This document shows, piece after piece, positions 36,186-47,889 of a stretch of 64,000 bases of DNA. The translations under genes were made by a program, and so were the position numbers. This DNA is from Dicyema japonicum (lineage: Eukaryota > Dicyemida > Rhombozoa > Dicyemidae), in contig RDEW01000001.1 in assembly GCA_011109175.1 (NCBI GenBank), positions 384,395 through 448,394 of the forward strand, given 5' to 3'. The first letter of the stretch is position 1, and every line of letters begins with the position of its first letter. Below the pieces are notes generated by a model. It was not told where the DNA came from, made no database searches, and worked only from the letters and a program-made list of their open reading frames with translations.

Positions 36186-37123
36186 CAGAGCTTTTCAAAA
36201 AATAATTCTCGCGGCACACTAATCGTAAAAAAAATAATCCACGGCACACATTAAAAAATAAAAAAATTAATTTTTTAAGATGTGTAAAACTAAGTACAAA
36301 AATTGGTAATTTAATGCCCAAATTTTTATTAATAAAAAAATGAATTCTTAATTATTATTGTTTTTGCATAAATCATCAATATCAGGTCGAATAGTTAACA
36401 AAGGCACTCGCATTTCAGCACAAATCCAACGAGAAACAGTGTTATCTGACAAAGGTATCTTCATTATTTTTTGTTCATATTTATGACCAAACATAGTCCG
36501 AGCAATAATACGACAAGCAGGGATTATCAAGTTTTCGCCAATATTGTGAGGTTTTAGTTGTTTTGCTATCACTTCTGAGATCAGGTATAAACATTTCAAT
36601 GATTCCTTTGTGTTTAAAAAAGTTTCACTGAACATCATTTGACTAGATCTACGATTCATAGTAAAAACCAAATAATACTTAAGTTGTTTTTTTCAAATGG
36701 ATAAAATAATCCACAGATTTTTCGGAATAGTCCGGATGCTTGGAAGTAAAATGTATCTTTAGTTTGCTAAGAACCATAGCATCACTTGCCAAAAATCCAT
36801 GCAAATTAGACATTGAGGTAGTTTATTTTTATCTTTGCATATACATCCAAATGACAAATAAGAATCTTTATAAAAACGACGAACTGATTTACCCATACGC
36901 ACGTTGATGCGCACGTTATTAAAAAATTTATAAATAATGGTTAACCAATGTAAATGTCATTTAATGTATAATAAAAAAATGATTATTTTAATTTAGTAAT
37001 TATTTTAATTCGTTTATCTTTTTAAATTAATTAAGTCAAAAATGTATATAAATTTATTCAAATTTGTATTTGGCAGGCGGCACACTAGAAATTGTCTTGC
37101 GGCACACCGTTTGACAACCTCTG
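36186..37123 (-). mobile_element. Short hAT element (938 bp) with clean ends
   Basis: The left end is cagagcttttcaaa and the right end, in reverse, cagaggttgtcaaa; both carry ggcacac a few bases inside. It is flanked by an exact 8-bp duplication tactagac at 36178-36185 and 37124-37131. It retains only part of a transposase, so it is non-autonomous. The orientation given follows that transposase fragment. Confidence 0.95.
36348..36671 (-). pseudogene. hAT transposase fragment (FAM200/ZBED-like)
   Basis: Reads YLISEVIAKQLKPHNIGENL, then IIPACRIIARTMFG and KIPLSDNTVSRWICAEM, a hallmark N-terminal block of this hAT branch. The catalytic part is missing. The block is about 107 codons and open, but cannot act as a transposase. 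Confidence 0.85.
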
Positions 37124-38560
37124 TACTAGACTGTTTGAAAAGTCTGATAGTACAATTGGAATCCCTATGCCTAACTCTAAACACCAATAAGTGTGAAGTA
37201 ACCAATTTTGGATTTCCACAGTCTGAATGGGATCTGATCCTTGGTATGTTCAGAGAGATCATTCCGAAAGCCACAGAAACCAAATCAGAACAACTGGAAA
37301 TACTTGGATGCCCTCTTACTGATGCTGGAATCAGTAACACTCTAAGAACAAAAGAACATCAACTAAAAACAACATTCAGACGTCTGGAAATGCTGGACGT
37401 ACATACCTCCCCATTCCTGCTGAGAAACTCCTTATCAGCACAGAAACTGAACTACGTTCTTCGGGGGGCACCCTGCTACCTGAAAATGCAACAGCTCGAT
37501 GCTATCGATTCCCTCTTCCGGACCACCATTGAACGTATCACCAATGTGAAATTTGACGACCGAGGGTGGGACCAAGCGATCCTACCTGTTAACTTGGGCA
37601 GACTAGGAATCCCTTCACCGAAAGATCTAGCTTGCCCTGAGTATCTATTTTCTTTGGTCTCTAGCCGACTGCTGATCAGGATAATTCTCCAACTCCAAAC
37701 AGAATCATCTGACATCACAGATATGGAGCATTTTAAGAGGATGATGCCTAAGCAGAAAGATCTTTGCAAGGCCATCTGCCAAGATAAATATGAGAGGCTT
37801 CTGAACCAATCAAACCAACACAGACGTGCATATTTAATCACTAGAAGATGCGAATCGAGTAGCACTTGGATCAATGCACTCCTCGTTGGTAGTGACGGGG
37901 CCCACCTTGACAACGATACTGTCCACATCGGTATCTCCAACAGGCTTGGACTGGAGATTTGCCGGACTCACAAATGCCTGTGTGGCGCCACCGTCGATTG
38001 TTATGGACACCATGCCCTCTCGTGTCGAAGAAGTGCAAAACGATTCTCAAAACACAAGGCGATCAACGGAATTGTAAAGCGAGCCCTGGAGTCTGCGGGA
38101 TACCCAGCCATACTAGAACCTGTTGGTCTGGATAGAGGAGACGGAAAACGTCCCGACGGGATCACAATTTTCCCATTCGAAGAGGGGAAACCTTTGGTCT
38201 GGGACGCTACTTGTGTCGACACGCTTTGCCCGTCCAACATTGTCGGGAGCGCGGTAGACACACTGTATTCCGCGGAAAAAACGATGAGGGCAAAGGAGAA
38301 GAAATACGAAGCGCTATGCGACCGATTCGCGTTTTATCCGATAGTGGTCGAGACAACTGGAGGAATAAGTGGAAAATCGCTTCGCTTCCTAAAGAAACTT
38401 GGACGCTTAGCTACACTAAAAAGCCACGACGCACGTGAGACCCGGTGGCTACTCCAGTTGATCTCTGTTGCAATCGTGAGAGGCAACGCAACGTCGATAA
38501 TGTCGGCGGGGTCCACTTTGAATGGATGGCAGTTTTAAATATGATTTACTGTAAATATGG

Positions 38561-38872
38561 TTTCTGATTTAAATAAATTGTTTTATATTAAAAAAAATCA
38601 ATAAGTAAACTAAAAATCCAAATAACTACTTTATAAGAAATAATTTAGACAGTATTTACTTGATTTTGTATACAACTGTAATGCTATCAAAGATAAATTT
38701 ATTGGAATAACAGACAGAACTTAAATCATCCCTGTTCGTGGAACGATTATTTTCTTACTATTATCCTTACAGACAATTATTCTTATTACTCAGTTGTATC
38801 CAAGAATTTATATGAAATAGCTCTTAAAGAGACTTTTTAATAATATATTTTCTCGATCAATGTATGATTGTT
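38561..38872. other. AT-rich flank after the RLE element
   Basis: Probably 3' UTR of the retrotransposon for the first ~40 bases, then unrecognised DNA. Confidence 0.35.
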
Positions 38873-39122
38873 TAATAATAAAGCCTTTTCACGAGAGCCA
38901 TAGTATTTATAGCTCCGCATAGGCAGGACACACACTTTATTTAAGTAAAGAACAGTTAATTTTAACTAATCGTAGAACCAAGGAATAATCTTCACTTCTT
39001 TTTTTCTTTTTCTTGTGTGAGTGTCCTTTTTAGACAATCCAGTTCCGCAGTGAGAATCCACTGATGACGGCGAAACTCGTCAAACCCTTTCTGCATCGTA
39101 GATGCGTGGACCTTCACGTGGA
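38873..39122 (-). repeat. SINE2 body, tRNA head missing
   Basis: Reverse complement of the SINE2 body and tail: aataaagccttttcacgaga, gctccgcataggcaggacac, gacaatccagttccgcagtg, ctttctgcatcgtagatgcg. It stops before the tRNA-like head, exactly where the LINE-A N-terminal frame begins. Confidence 0.8.
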
Positions 39123-39124
39123 GA

Positions 39125-41780
39125 AAATTGGATGCCCGTATTAAACTGGCAACTAAAAGAACCACTTCTATTCCCCTGTCAACCTTTTCAACGACCACTG
39201 GGAAGTCGGACTGGATGATGGCTATTGAGCGGGCACGTAGCTTTCGCTCCCAAAGATCGGATTGGCTACTCCTAATCCTAGCGGGGGCATCGAACAGAAC
39301 TCCGGGCCCCATAAAAACGGGAGATTCCTCAATATCATGCAATTCAACATAAATGGCCTTACACACAAATCAAATGAACTTTTTGCATTTCTAACTTCCC
39401 ACAAAATTGAAATTCACATGCTACAGGAAACGAAACTATCAAGAAAGTCAACGCTTCCACACTACAAAGACTACTCAATTGTCCGCCGTGATCGACCAAA
39501 TTCAAACAGTGGAAGCGGTGTTCTCATACTCATACACAAATCTATTCCATTCTCCGATACTTCCGCTCAGAAACAAGCTCTGTTTGAAGATGAAGATCAC
39601 ATCGAACTTACTTCCGTCTTGGTGAAAATAAACCGCACAAGGTACACATTTGTAATTATTTACATCCTGCCACCAAATCCAAGTATGAAACATTACTCCC
39701 CAAAACTAACCGAATTGCAAAAGATTGAAAATGTGATAATCCGCGGAGACCTAAATGCAAAAGATCCTTTCTGGCTAATCGGCCAAAAGAGCAATGAGAG
39801 GGGGTTTCAGGTCCTCTCTCAACTAGAACAATTAGTTATCCTCAATGACAGGAAATCACACACTCGAACAGCTTCCAGACCTGGAGACTCTAATACATCA
39901 CTCGACCTCACACTATGTTCTCCATCACTATCTTCGGCGATATCTTGGAGAATTGTATACGACCTACACTCGGACCATAATCCAATTCTACTGTCAATCG
40001 AACTACTCTCGCCTATTGTTAGGCATCGGAAAACTATAACAAATTACAAACGTGCAAAATGGGATTCATTCTGAGAAGAAACAGAAAAATTTTTTATCCT
40101 ACTTTTTCGTTGAGAATTTCAAATCGCTTGACGCCGCAAACAAATTTTTTAATGAGGTCATCCTCAGTGCCGACAATAAATACATTCCAAGAGGACTCAT
40201 TGCAGACTATAATCCCAATTTCACTAAGGAAATTAACGAAAAGATTCATACAAGACGTCGACTCAAAAAATCAAGAATTTATTCGGCCAAACTGTCCAAC
40301 CTAATTAGAGGCAATTTGACCGTTGGAACAATTTCATCACAAAATTTAACCACCGAACAAAACTAAAGGATTTTTGGGGCACTTTACGTGGAATTCAGTC
40401 GAAACAAAATAGAATGGAGACAACCCACGCCACCAGTATTAACAAGAATCAAACACCACGTGATTTCACTCATCAGGCAGATGTCATAATGGACCACTAC
40501 GCAAATGTGAGTCACATAGATATGAACAAATGCTCTCGTCCATGCAAATTGAAAAACGTTCAAACTCCTCAAGGAAAACCGATTGAAATCAGTACGTCGA
40601 AAAACTCATCAAAAACTCTCCTGCCAAAGGGCTTGATGGAATCTGCATTTAAAGCACCTGGGAACAAAAAGACTCAAAGCAATAACAGACATAATTTCTG
40701 TGTCCATCAATACCTGCAGAATTCCTGCACTATGGAAAAAATCCAAAATAATCCCAATCCTGAAGCCCAAGAAAGATCCTTTGGATCCGGGATCTTTCAG
40801 ACCAATTTCACTACTATCTGTAGTATCGAAAATTGTTGAACGTGTTGGACTGAAACTAATATCGAAGTATCTTCCCTGATTTTCAACATGGCTTTCGTCC
40901 ACAATACTCTGCATTAACACATCTCTCTACCATAACTCAATATATCGCTGATGGTTTTAACAATTATAATCCTCCCAAACGGACTATCCTCGCATCGATC
41001 GACCTAACCAAGGCGCGTGCTAAGTAACGAAATTCTTGTATCTGGAATTCCTCCACGTCTACAGAATTGGTTAACAAATTTCCTCTCTGGAAGAATTGGT
41101 CGAGCTGAAATTATGTCATGTCTATCTCATTACAGACTTCTTCCAAATGGAGTTCCCCAAGGCTCCGTTTTATCACCCACCTTATTCAACTTACACCTAA
41201 GCGACATTCCAATCAATTCCAAGACACTTCTACTATTGTATGCGGATGACATGATTGTTGCCTCTAAAGACATAGACGTTAACGAAGCAACAAAAATGTT
41301 CAGATCCACTTGAACACTCTTGAAGAGTGGCTTGAAGCAAACCACCTATCCCCCTCTCCATCGAAATCAACCGTCACTGTATTAACGTCCAACCGCCGCC
41401 AACTAAATTTTCAACCAATTTTAACGATTCATGGACAACCACTCACCGTTACGAAACATCCAAAAATACTTGGAGTTATTTATGACCAACTACTAACTTT
41501 CTCTAAACATGTGGAGGAACAATGTACAAAGGCCTCTCACAAGATCAACACACTTAAAGCTGTGTCAGGCAATTCTTTGGCCAAAGCAAAGAAGCCCTAA
41601 CCATCATATATAAACAATTCATTCGAACAACTATTAACTATGCATGCCCTTGCTGGTCAACCTCTGCCTCTCTTACTTCTATTGACAAACTACAAAAGGT
41701 ACAAAACATTGCGCTATGGATGATTACTGAATGTCTCAGATCAACCCCTGTTGATCATCTACATTGGGAGTAGAAGATCC
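39125..41780 (+). mobile_element. LINE-A copy 2, near complete but frame broken
   Basis: N-terminal frame from 39128, decayed 2A at about 39268-39312, then an intact endonuclease from 39337 to about 40074 (IMQFNINGLTHKSNEL, HMLQETKLS, VIIRGDLNAKDPFW, LDLTLCSPSL, SDHNPILLS). The linker is frame shifted near 40070. The RT follows in pieces: SIDLTK near 41000, NGVPQGSVLSPTLFNLHLSD and LLLYADDMIV at 41145-41265, then the thumb KILGVIYDQLLTFSKHVEEQ, and NYACPCWSTSASLTSIDKLQ near 41640. Similar in layout to the copy at 1-2501. Confidence 0.88.
39268..39312 (+). other. Decayed 2A-like site in LINE-A copy 2
   Basis: The upstream frame gives LLLILAG and the next frame gives GGIEQNSGP, with one base lost at the switch and Ser where the N-P-G-P proline should be. 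The site lies in the same place, before the endonuclease, as the intact motif at 2310. Confidence 0.65.
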
Positions 41781-42194
41781 TTCCAATAGCCTAAGAATAA
41801 AAGAATAATATACCTCAGAAAGCATGAAAATTTTAGAATGTAGTTTCTCGTGCATAGCATACTCTGGATTACCTCGTTTAATCGTCATGTCTGGGCTAGT
41901 AACAAAATGGAGAAACGGTCATCCTGGTACACTTTAATGACTACATTATCAACTTGAGAGACAGAACACAGCTGAAAATTATGTTATTAACAACCCACGA
42001 GTCCAATTGAGTGATTAGTAAGAATCTGTTATGTACATCTACAGATTCCGTAGAATGAGGTGACCCGAGCGTCTAAATCGATGCGAGTCATAAACTTATA
42101 TACTAGAAATAAGACAAGGATTACTTTAATTATCCTTGACAGAGGACTTTGACCATAATCTGATAAAAATAGAATCACCAGTTGGGGTTCGTAC

Positions 42195-42370
42195 AAAAGT
42201 CTAGTAAACACCAAAATTATTGGGAGCGTGGTAGACACACTGTATGCCGCGAAAAAAACGACGAAGGTTAAGGAGAAAAAATACGAAGCGTTACGCAACC
42301 GATTCGCGTTCTTGCCCATTTTTGTTGAAACACAAAGCTACACTAAAAAGCCACAGGCATACAGCCAATT
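42195..42370 (+). mobile_element. RLE-type fragment with internal deletion
   Basis: Reads IIGSVVDTLYAAKKTTKVKE, then YEALRNRFAFLPIFVET, and jumps to SYTKKPQ, matching 38240-38430 with ~60 bases missing. 41781-42190 before it is unrecognised. Confidence 0.8.
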
Positions 42371-42619
42371 AATCGCTCTAACTAATTGTTAGATTTGTTA
42401 TGTCTTAAAATTTCAAAATTAGCTTACAATAGGAAAAAGAGAAAAAATGTATATACAAAGCTCTGCATCCAAGATATCTTCTAAGGTCCACTTGATAACC
42501 ATGCAAAAGAACTCATACATAGGTGATATTTTGTAATCTACATTTATCGCGCCCATAAGTGGAGATCTTTATACTTTGGTAGTCTCGTGTAAATAACAAA
42601 TCAGAGCAGTTCAAGGCGA

Positions 42620-43160
42620 TCAAATACATGTTTCTAGCCTTCCTTGCTTTAGCGTTCCAGTCAGCGCCAATAAAGATAAGCGTGATGAACTGAGTGCATT
42701 ATATAATCTTGTGAGAGTAGAGTAAATTTCATCGAGTTCTTCCGGGTTTGCATAGACTCGGATTCTTGTCGGCAAGTATACGTTGATAATTGTCATCACG
42801 GAATTGGGCTTGGTTCCCATTTAATTTTTGGCACAACAAATTAATACGGAGACGGACCACACCCGGATATACGATCGTACATAGTAAGATGGATTGCAAT
42901 CCAAGTCCATAGTGACGACATGTTGTTGGGTGGGTAATCAGGCAGTAATTTCGAAATTGCTATGTTCCGTTGTCTTCTATTTTAGTCTCCTGTAAAAAAC
43001 ATATGTATGGTGTATGTCGTTCCAAGTCTCGTCCGAGCTCAAGTTTTTTATACATTAATTGAGTCCCTTAACTTTTAGGGTACCAAGAAAACGGGCTGGT
43101 AGATATCAAACATGAATTTTGTGCAAGAGAGGCACATCACCACCTCTACCAAGTAAATCC
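42620..43160 (-). pseudogene. LINE endonuclease relic (third LINE type)
   Basis: Minus-strand pieces: HTPYICFLQETKIEDNGT near 42980, and TIINVYLPTRI with SSRLSLLALTGTLKQGRLET at 42640-42800. The order and the YxPT and SSRLSLLxGD-like strings match the endonucleases of CFDP2-like LINE proteins, distinct from LINE-A. Both catalytic and structural parts are broken. Confidence 0.65.
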
Positions 43161-43955
43161 GTATGGTGACTGTAAAAAATGAAAAGAGGTCCAATTAAAT
43201 TACTTAAATATATAATAACGAATATATAAATTATAAGATTTAAATAATTAATTTAAATAATAAATAACTATTTCACGTTGGTTTATGGTTGTCGGAAATT
43301 TTTATAACGAAAAATGGCTTAATACGATTTAAATTTTGAAGTTTAGTAAACTGACTATTATTCCTGAGTGTTTAGTCACTTTGGCTATGACGAAATATCA
43401 TGGATCACATTCATTCGAGGTTTTTCTAAGGATAAACTAGATGTGGATATGACGTATACTGTTTGGTTAGTTTGTAGTTATAAGTATATCCAATTCTTCA
43501 AAAAACAGCCGAATTGTTCGCCAAGTCATTTACTATTATTTTTCTATAGTTTGCTAAACAAATAAAATTTAGACGATCACTAGAAATGAGGTATATAGTG
43601 TCGTATCTAAGAGTCCTTACTGCCAGGTTAATTGTTTTAATTGGTGTAGTCTTCCGTTTGATGATCACTAAACCTTCAATTTCGCCAATAATAGTATATT
43701 CTCTCGTGACCGATATCTTGTTAACTTGAGGAGATATTTGGAACTAAACGAGGACTACTCTTTGGTCTTATTTCATTTTATTAAAAGATTATTTTTCTTA
43801 TTCTCTTTCCAAATTTGGTGTGACCAACCTGCAAAATCTGCATCTAAATGTCGAATTGTTTAAAGGGAATATTCTGCCTAATTGGACCACCAGCTTTTTA
43901 CATTGAGAAAATGGAAAAGAATTCCGAAATTCTACACTTGAAATAGTTTGCAAAG
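43161..43955. other. AT-rich stretch, nothing recognised
   Basis: A short plus frame (43368-43565) is unsupported. No repeat identified. Confidence 0.35.
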
Positions 43956-43959
43956 AATT

Positions 43960-44780
43960 TGGTATGAAACTAGTTTTTGGATCTCCAAGAGATGCTTGGA
44001 AACTATGTAATATAAACTACCTAAGATTCAACTCCAGCGCTCAATTCCAACGTTTCCTGGAGCTCCGGAAAGACCGAAAATTTGGAAGAGGTGGAGGCTT
44101 ACTTACCATTGTGCATAATCAGAGTAATGTTGTGGACCTATCAAATTACATATCAAGCTTTATGGACACTGAAGATCCATTAGAACAACTCACAGTGAAA
44201 ATAAAGTTACACTCACTCCGAATGACTACAGCAAATGTATATATCCCTCCAATTTCTTTATGCTATAAAGGCTATTGTCCTAATCTTGAACAGTTCACAA
44301 GATTGGAAAAAGTTATAATTTGTGGAGATATGAACGCCAAGAGCCTTTGGTGCACAAATCAACTATTGGACCAAAGAGGATCTATTTTATTAGACAACAT
44401 CGACGACTTGGTAATCCTTAACAACAGGAATAAACACACAAGAACTCCTTCAAGAAATAGTGACTCTCCAACCTCACCAGATCTGACTCTTGCCGCCCCA
44501 ATTTCTTCGACTATTACATGGGACATTTCTACGATTTGTAGACAGATCACAATCCAATACTACTGAACATTCTGGGAAAACACAAGATTAATGTGACTCG
44601 CAATACTTTCATCAACTTCTTACGTACGAATTGCTTGAATACATGATTTTTATTGAAGACTCCCTATCTTCTTTCCGAATAGAGAACTTTTCCTCGATAG
44701 ATTCGGCCGTTTGATTTATTAATAAAAAGATTTTGCAAGTCCGAAAAAAGTTTATTCCTTTTATTCAATAGACCATCAAT
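43960..44780 (+). mobile_element. LINE-A fragment, endonuclease domain
   Basis: One frame from 43964 carries RGGGLLTIVH, TTANVYIPPISLCYKG, KVIICGDMNAKSLW, LVILNNRNKHTRTPSRN and PTSPDLTLAAP. These are aligned with the LINE-A endonuclease at 1639-2079. After a break the linker continues (NKKILQVRKKFIPFIQ near 44720). The QETKLS and RT parts are lost. Confidence 0.8.
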
Positions 44781-45139
44781 GACAATAAATTTCCCGGATT
44801 TTTTCATGATTTTGTATTTCGCTTGTTTTGAAGATCACCATTTACACTGCTCACTATGGATAGATATTCCATAATGTTTTTGACAAAGTTTATTATTATC
44901 AACTAAAGAAATAAACATTTTTAGAGCACATGTTGAATAATAATGAATAACGGCAAAAGATATTTGTATGCGAATGGATGTTATTCCTTGACGAATGGTC
45001 CTCATAGGTCAAATTAATTGAATAAATTTCAAAATATCATTTTAATTTAGTTTTCAATTTAACAAATAAAAATTAATTTTTTTTAATTTAAAAAAATTTT
45101 TCAACAATTAAACAAATTGAAGAATAAAACCAAATAGTT

Positions 45140-45240
45140 AAAGGCTACTGGTTGCTTTTAGGATTGAGAGCGCATTTCCCCTTACGATCTGTAAGGAGAT
45201 GCGCTCAATGAGCCAGCTCTTCTCTCATAACAATTCAAAT
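45140..45240 (-). mobile_element. RLE-type extreme 3' fragment
   Basis: Reverse complement of the same tail seen at 20105-20245 (ggctcattgagcgcatctcc, then ggggaaatgcgctctcaatc). Confidence 0.75.
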
Positions 45241-45669
45241 TAGTATTAATAGTTTATATTAATTTTATACAATAAACTTAATATTTTATATTACTAAAAA
45301 TTAGAATTTTAATCCAAAAGAACAATTTTTATAGATTCAAAAAATTCAAAAAATCGATATTGCAGGTAGCGCATAGTGGCAAGTAGCGCTCGCGACATAT
45401 TACAGTCCTCAACCAAGTTTGCAAGGATCTTATCGTACTTAGCTCGTCATTTGAAATTGGAATGCAAGAACGGGCAAGACTGATAGTGGTGTCTCTAGAC
45501 TTGCTCACATGATAGAAACAGTAAGATCCTTCTTAATTAATATATGACTCACTTCAGTGTTTCATCACTGCGAATCTGGACTATCTTCTGAGACTCGCAC
45601 AAAAACAAAAAGAAAAAAGGGAGAAGTCAAGAACATTTGCAATGTTACTTCTTATAATTTATTTATTTT

Positions 45670-45905
45670 ACTTAAAAAATAGAATTAACAGAAAGGTCAT
45701 GCAGCGGTCGTACTGACCACGTGTCTATTCTCTCTAAGGATAACGAGCGAGGTTTGCTCAAATAGCCAGCAGCCTCATGGAGATTTATTATTAGTGCAGA
45801 AATCAGATTTCCTAGACTACTCAAGAATTCCAGCGTCGCAGGTGCAAGAGAACTAGGCATTTCAGCAGCGAACGGAAAAACAAAGAATCCTCAGTAGGAC
45901 CGCGT
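45670..45905 (-). mobile_element. RLE-type 3' fragment
   Basis: Minus frame reads MPSSLAPATLEFLSSLGNLI, then EAAGYLSKPRSLSLE, the same subgroup as 16838-17345 and 53510-53735. Broken and short. Confidence 0.7.
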
Positions 45906-45934
45906 ACTTTGCAAGTTTTTACCTCTCGACCTTT

Positions 45935-45990
45935 TTAAAATAAAGTGTGAGTTCTACCTATGGTGAGGTTTAAGTAATAAAAACAATTTT
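45935..45990 (+). repeat. SINE2 tail fragment
   Basis: aataaagtgtgag, then ctacctatggtgagg resembles the SINE2 3' part aataaagtgtgtgtcctgcc, tatgcggagc. Confidence 0.45.
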
Positions 45991-46329
45991 TATAGAGCAC
46001 AAAATGAAGCCATAAGACTTAGACAATGTAGATTCTCTTCACAAAATCGCATCTTCGAGGAAAGTGTGAAGGTACCTAATTGAGAAGATACTCAATATTG
46101 CTGAGTGATCTTTTCGATTTAAATGTGTAAAGTGTTAATCCCCATTTAGTGACGAGGTGTTGAGTTGACTGGCTGATTGGTTGAACACTAATTGAATGAC
46201 CACCGCTTTTTACAAAGAAAGAAATCATCTACAGCGCTTTTTACGTCAAATAGAAGATTGAATAACTATGCCTCAGGACTATTATCGAACGGAAAAGAAA
46301 TCACATGCAAGAAAAATCTTTTAATACAA

Positions 46330-46580
46330 AGATAGGACCTATGTACACAAAGTACATCGAGCCATCCATCAGCTATGGTTGAACCGCTTGGAGAAAAAAA
46401 CGAAGAACATCTTGGTATAGTTCGATCAAAACCCACCCAATCTATTTATCAAATAATCGATGTTGTGACACGGAAAACCCCTTTCGAGGATCTTAACGTG
46501 CATCTCACGCAGGAAGTTACCGGCACACGTACTTGCGAGAGTATGTTGGATCAAGAGAGAAATAACAAGAAAGGATGAGG
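46330..46580 (+). pseudogene. LINE post-RT relic
   Basis: Around 46340 reads YTKYIEPSISYG, the xxYVEPxxxY segment of LINE-A, then decayed sequence. Confidence 0.5.
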
Positions 46581-46979
46581 ACGCTTCTACAATCACCTGA
46601 TGGTTTTCTTTATGATTAACCAACTAAGCTGCTATCTCTATGGCCCCCGCACGACCCTGATTCGGTCTCACATATATTCCATATTCAGGATTCTGTCTAT
46701 ATATTTAAATACTGCTGTTCATCAAAAGTCTTCATCTCAAAATTCTTCGTAAGGTCATTACAAATCTCAGACTATCGATCAGCTTCTTCTCACTCCACAA
46801 AGATATTTCAGATAATCTGACCTTTATCGCTTCAATAGTACCCGTTCACTTACCCTATAGAGTTTTTGGCTTAACTCCACGCCTTCTTGTGTCTTTTCGG
46901 TAGAGAATCACTTTCTTCCAATACTGCAGTTGGTACCCCCACATTATTAACAAATATGTTAACCACTGATTTGATAGGG

Positions 46980-47060
46980 CGACAATTATTTATTTATTAA
47001 CCCCGAATACACCAAGAAAGTAGTTAAAGTAAACAACTAGTTGAATGTATAAAGATTCCG
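46980..47060 (-). repeat. SINE1 3' end fragment
   Basis: Reverse complement of ttgtttactttaacttcttt, ctcggtgtat, ggggttaataaataaa. Confidence 0.7.
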
Positions 47061-47329
47061 ACAACTATACATCACAAACAAATTCACTCAGAAATAATTC
47101 GAATTATTTATAATCTATAATTAAAATAAAATAAATATTTATATTTTTAATAAATTAATTTTGGTGGGAATTTTCGGTGGTCTCCGATTTATGCGAGTGA
47201 TAGGCATTTTCGTCATTCTACTTGATAGCTGGTACCTTTCTAGTGATGAATGTGTTCGTATTAAGATCTCATTACTGTTCGGTTTGAAAGTTACTTAATT
47301 AAGTATACCGATGCGCGGACCAGATTAAC

Positions 47330-47690
47330 TGCTTTGGCCTCCACCCAATCTCCTGTAGGAAGAGTGCGGCCAGATCTCCCAGACACATAGCCCTGAATAA
47401 AGCCGTTAGACGAGCTTTGGATGCTGCCAGACACCCTACTATGCTCGAACCATTCGGCATTTGCCGGAAGATGACCCTATGAGATGACGGTTTTCCTCTT
47501 TGAAGCCGGGAAACCTCTTTCTGGTCACCTGACCCGACGCATTCGCCCCTTGCAAACTACATCAAATGCCTCTGGAGCCATTATAAAAGCCGAAATATTG
47601 AAGAGAAAGAATTATGCTGACTTACCAATGGAATTCAGTTTATTCTACTCTTTATGGAGATTTCCGATGCCATAGGATCCTTGACAGTGT
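47330..47690 (+). mobile_element. RLE-type fragment, zinc/endonuclease region
   Basis: Reads HIALNKAVRRALDAARHPTM, then LEPFGICRK, and decayed FPLxSRETSF, parallel to KAINGIVKRALESAGYPAIL at 38055-38115. Stops and shifts throughout. Confidence 0.7.
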
Positions 47691-47889
47691 AATTTCTGAA
47701 TTGACTGTGAAAGTCAGATCTTCGTGATCATACGGAATTATGTTTTGTTTAATAAATAAAAATTTTTTTAAAAATAAATTAATACAATTTTTTTGTGAAA
47801 ATGTGGGGGGTTGCGTCGTTCCGACAACAGCTGAGGTGATGTACTTGTATGTGCTAGGAATCTGATTTTATTTGTGAACCATAGGTTTC

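Larger units (their letters stand above)
35345..38560 (+). mobile_element. RLE-type non-LTR retrotransposon, best copy, 5' truncated, hAT-interrupted
   Basis: Starts inside the ORF (YASLVERHPSLANDH, then SSSGGLDGLRPGHIKDLI) and stays open to the hAT at 36186, resuming in the same frame at 37132 and ending at 38538. RT motifs: RPISVGMVFHRLASKL, VIVKIEIKNAFNSI, GVQQGDPLGPALFSLG and the catalytic VWYLDDC. C-terminal: CCHC-like CLCGATVDCYGHHALSC, then a restriction-like endonuclease region GDGKRPDGITIFPF with LVWDATCVDT, and the end LISVAIVRGNATSIM. RT plus CCHC plus PD-(D/E)xK-like nuclease is the R2/NeSL-type plan. Apart from the hAT, this copy shows no stop or frameshift over ~2.2 kb, so it is young. 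Confidence 0.9.

Noticed and set aside
36026-36321. Minus-strand frames across the RLE reverse transcriptase
   Set aside because: They are shadows of the plus-strand RT, whose catalytic motifs are clear.
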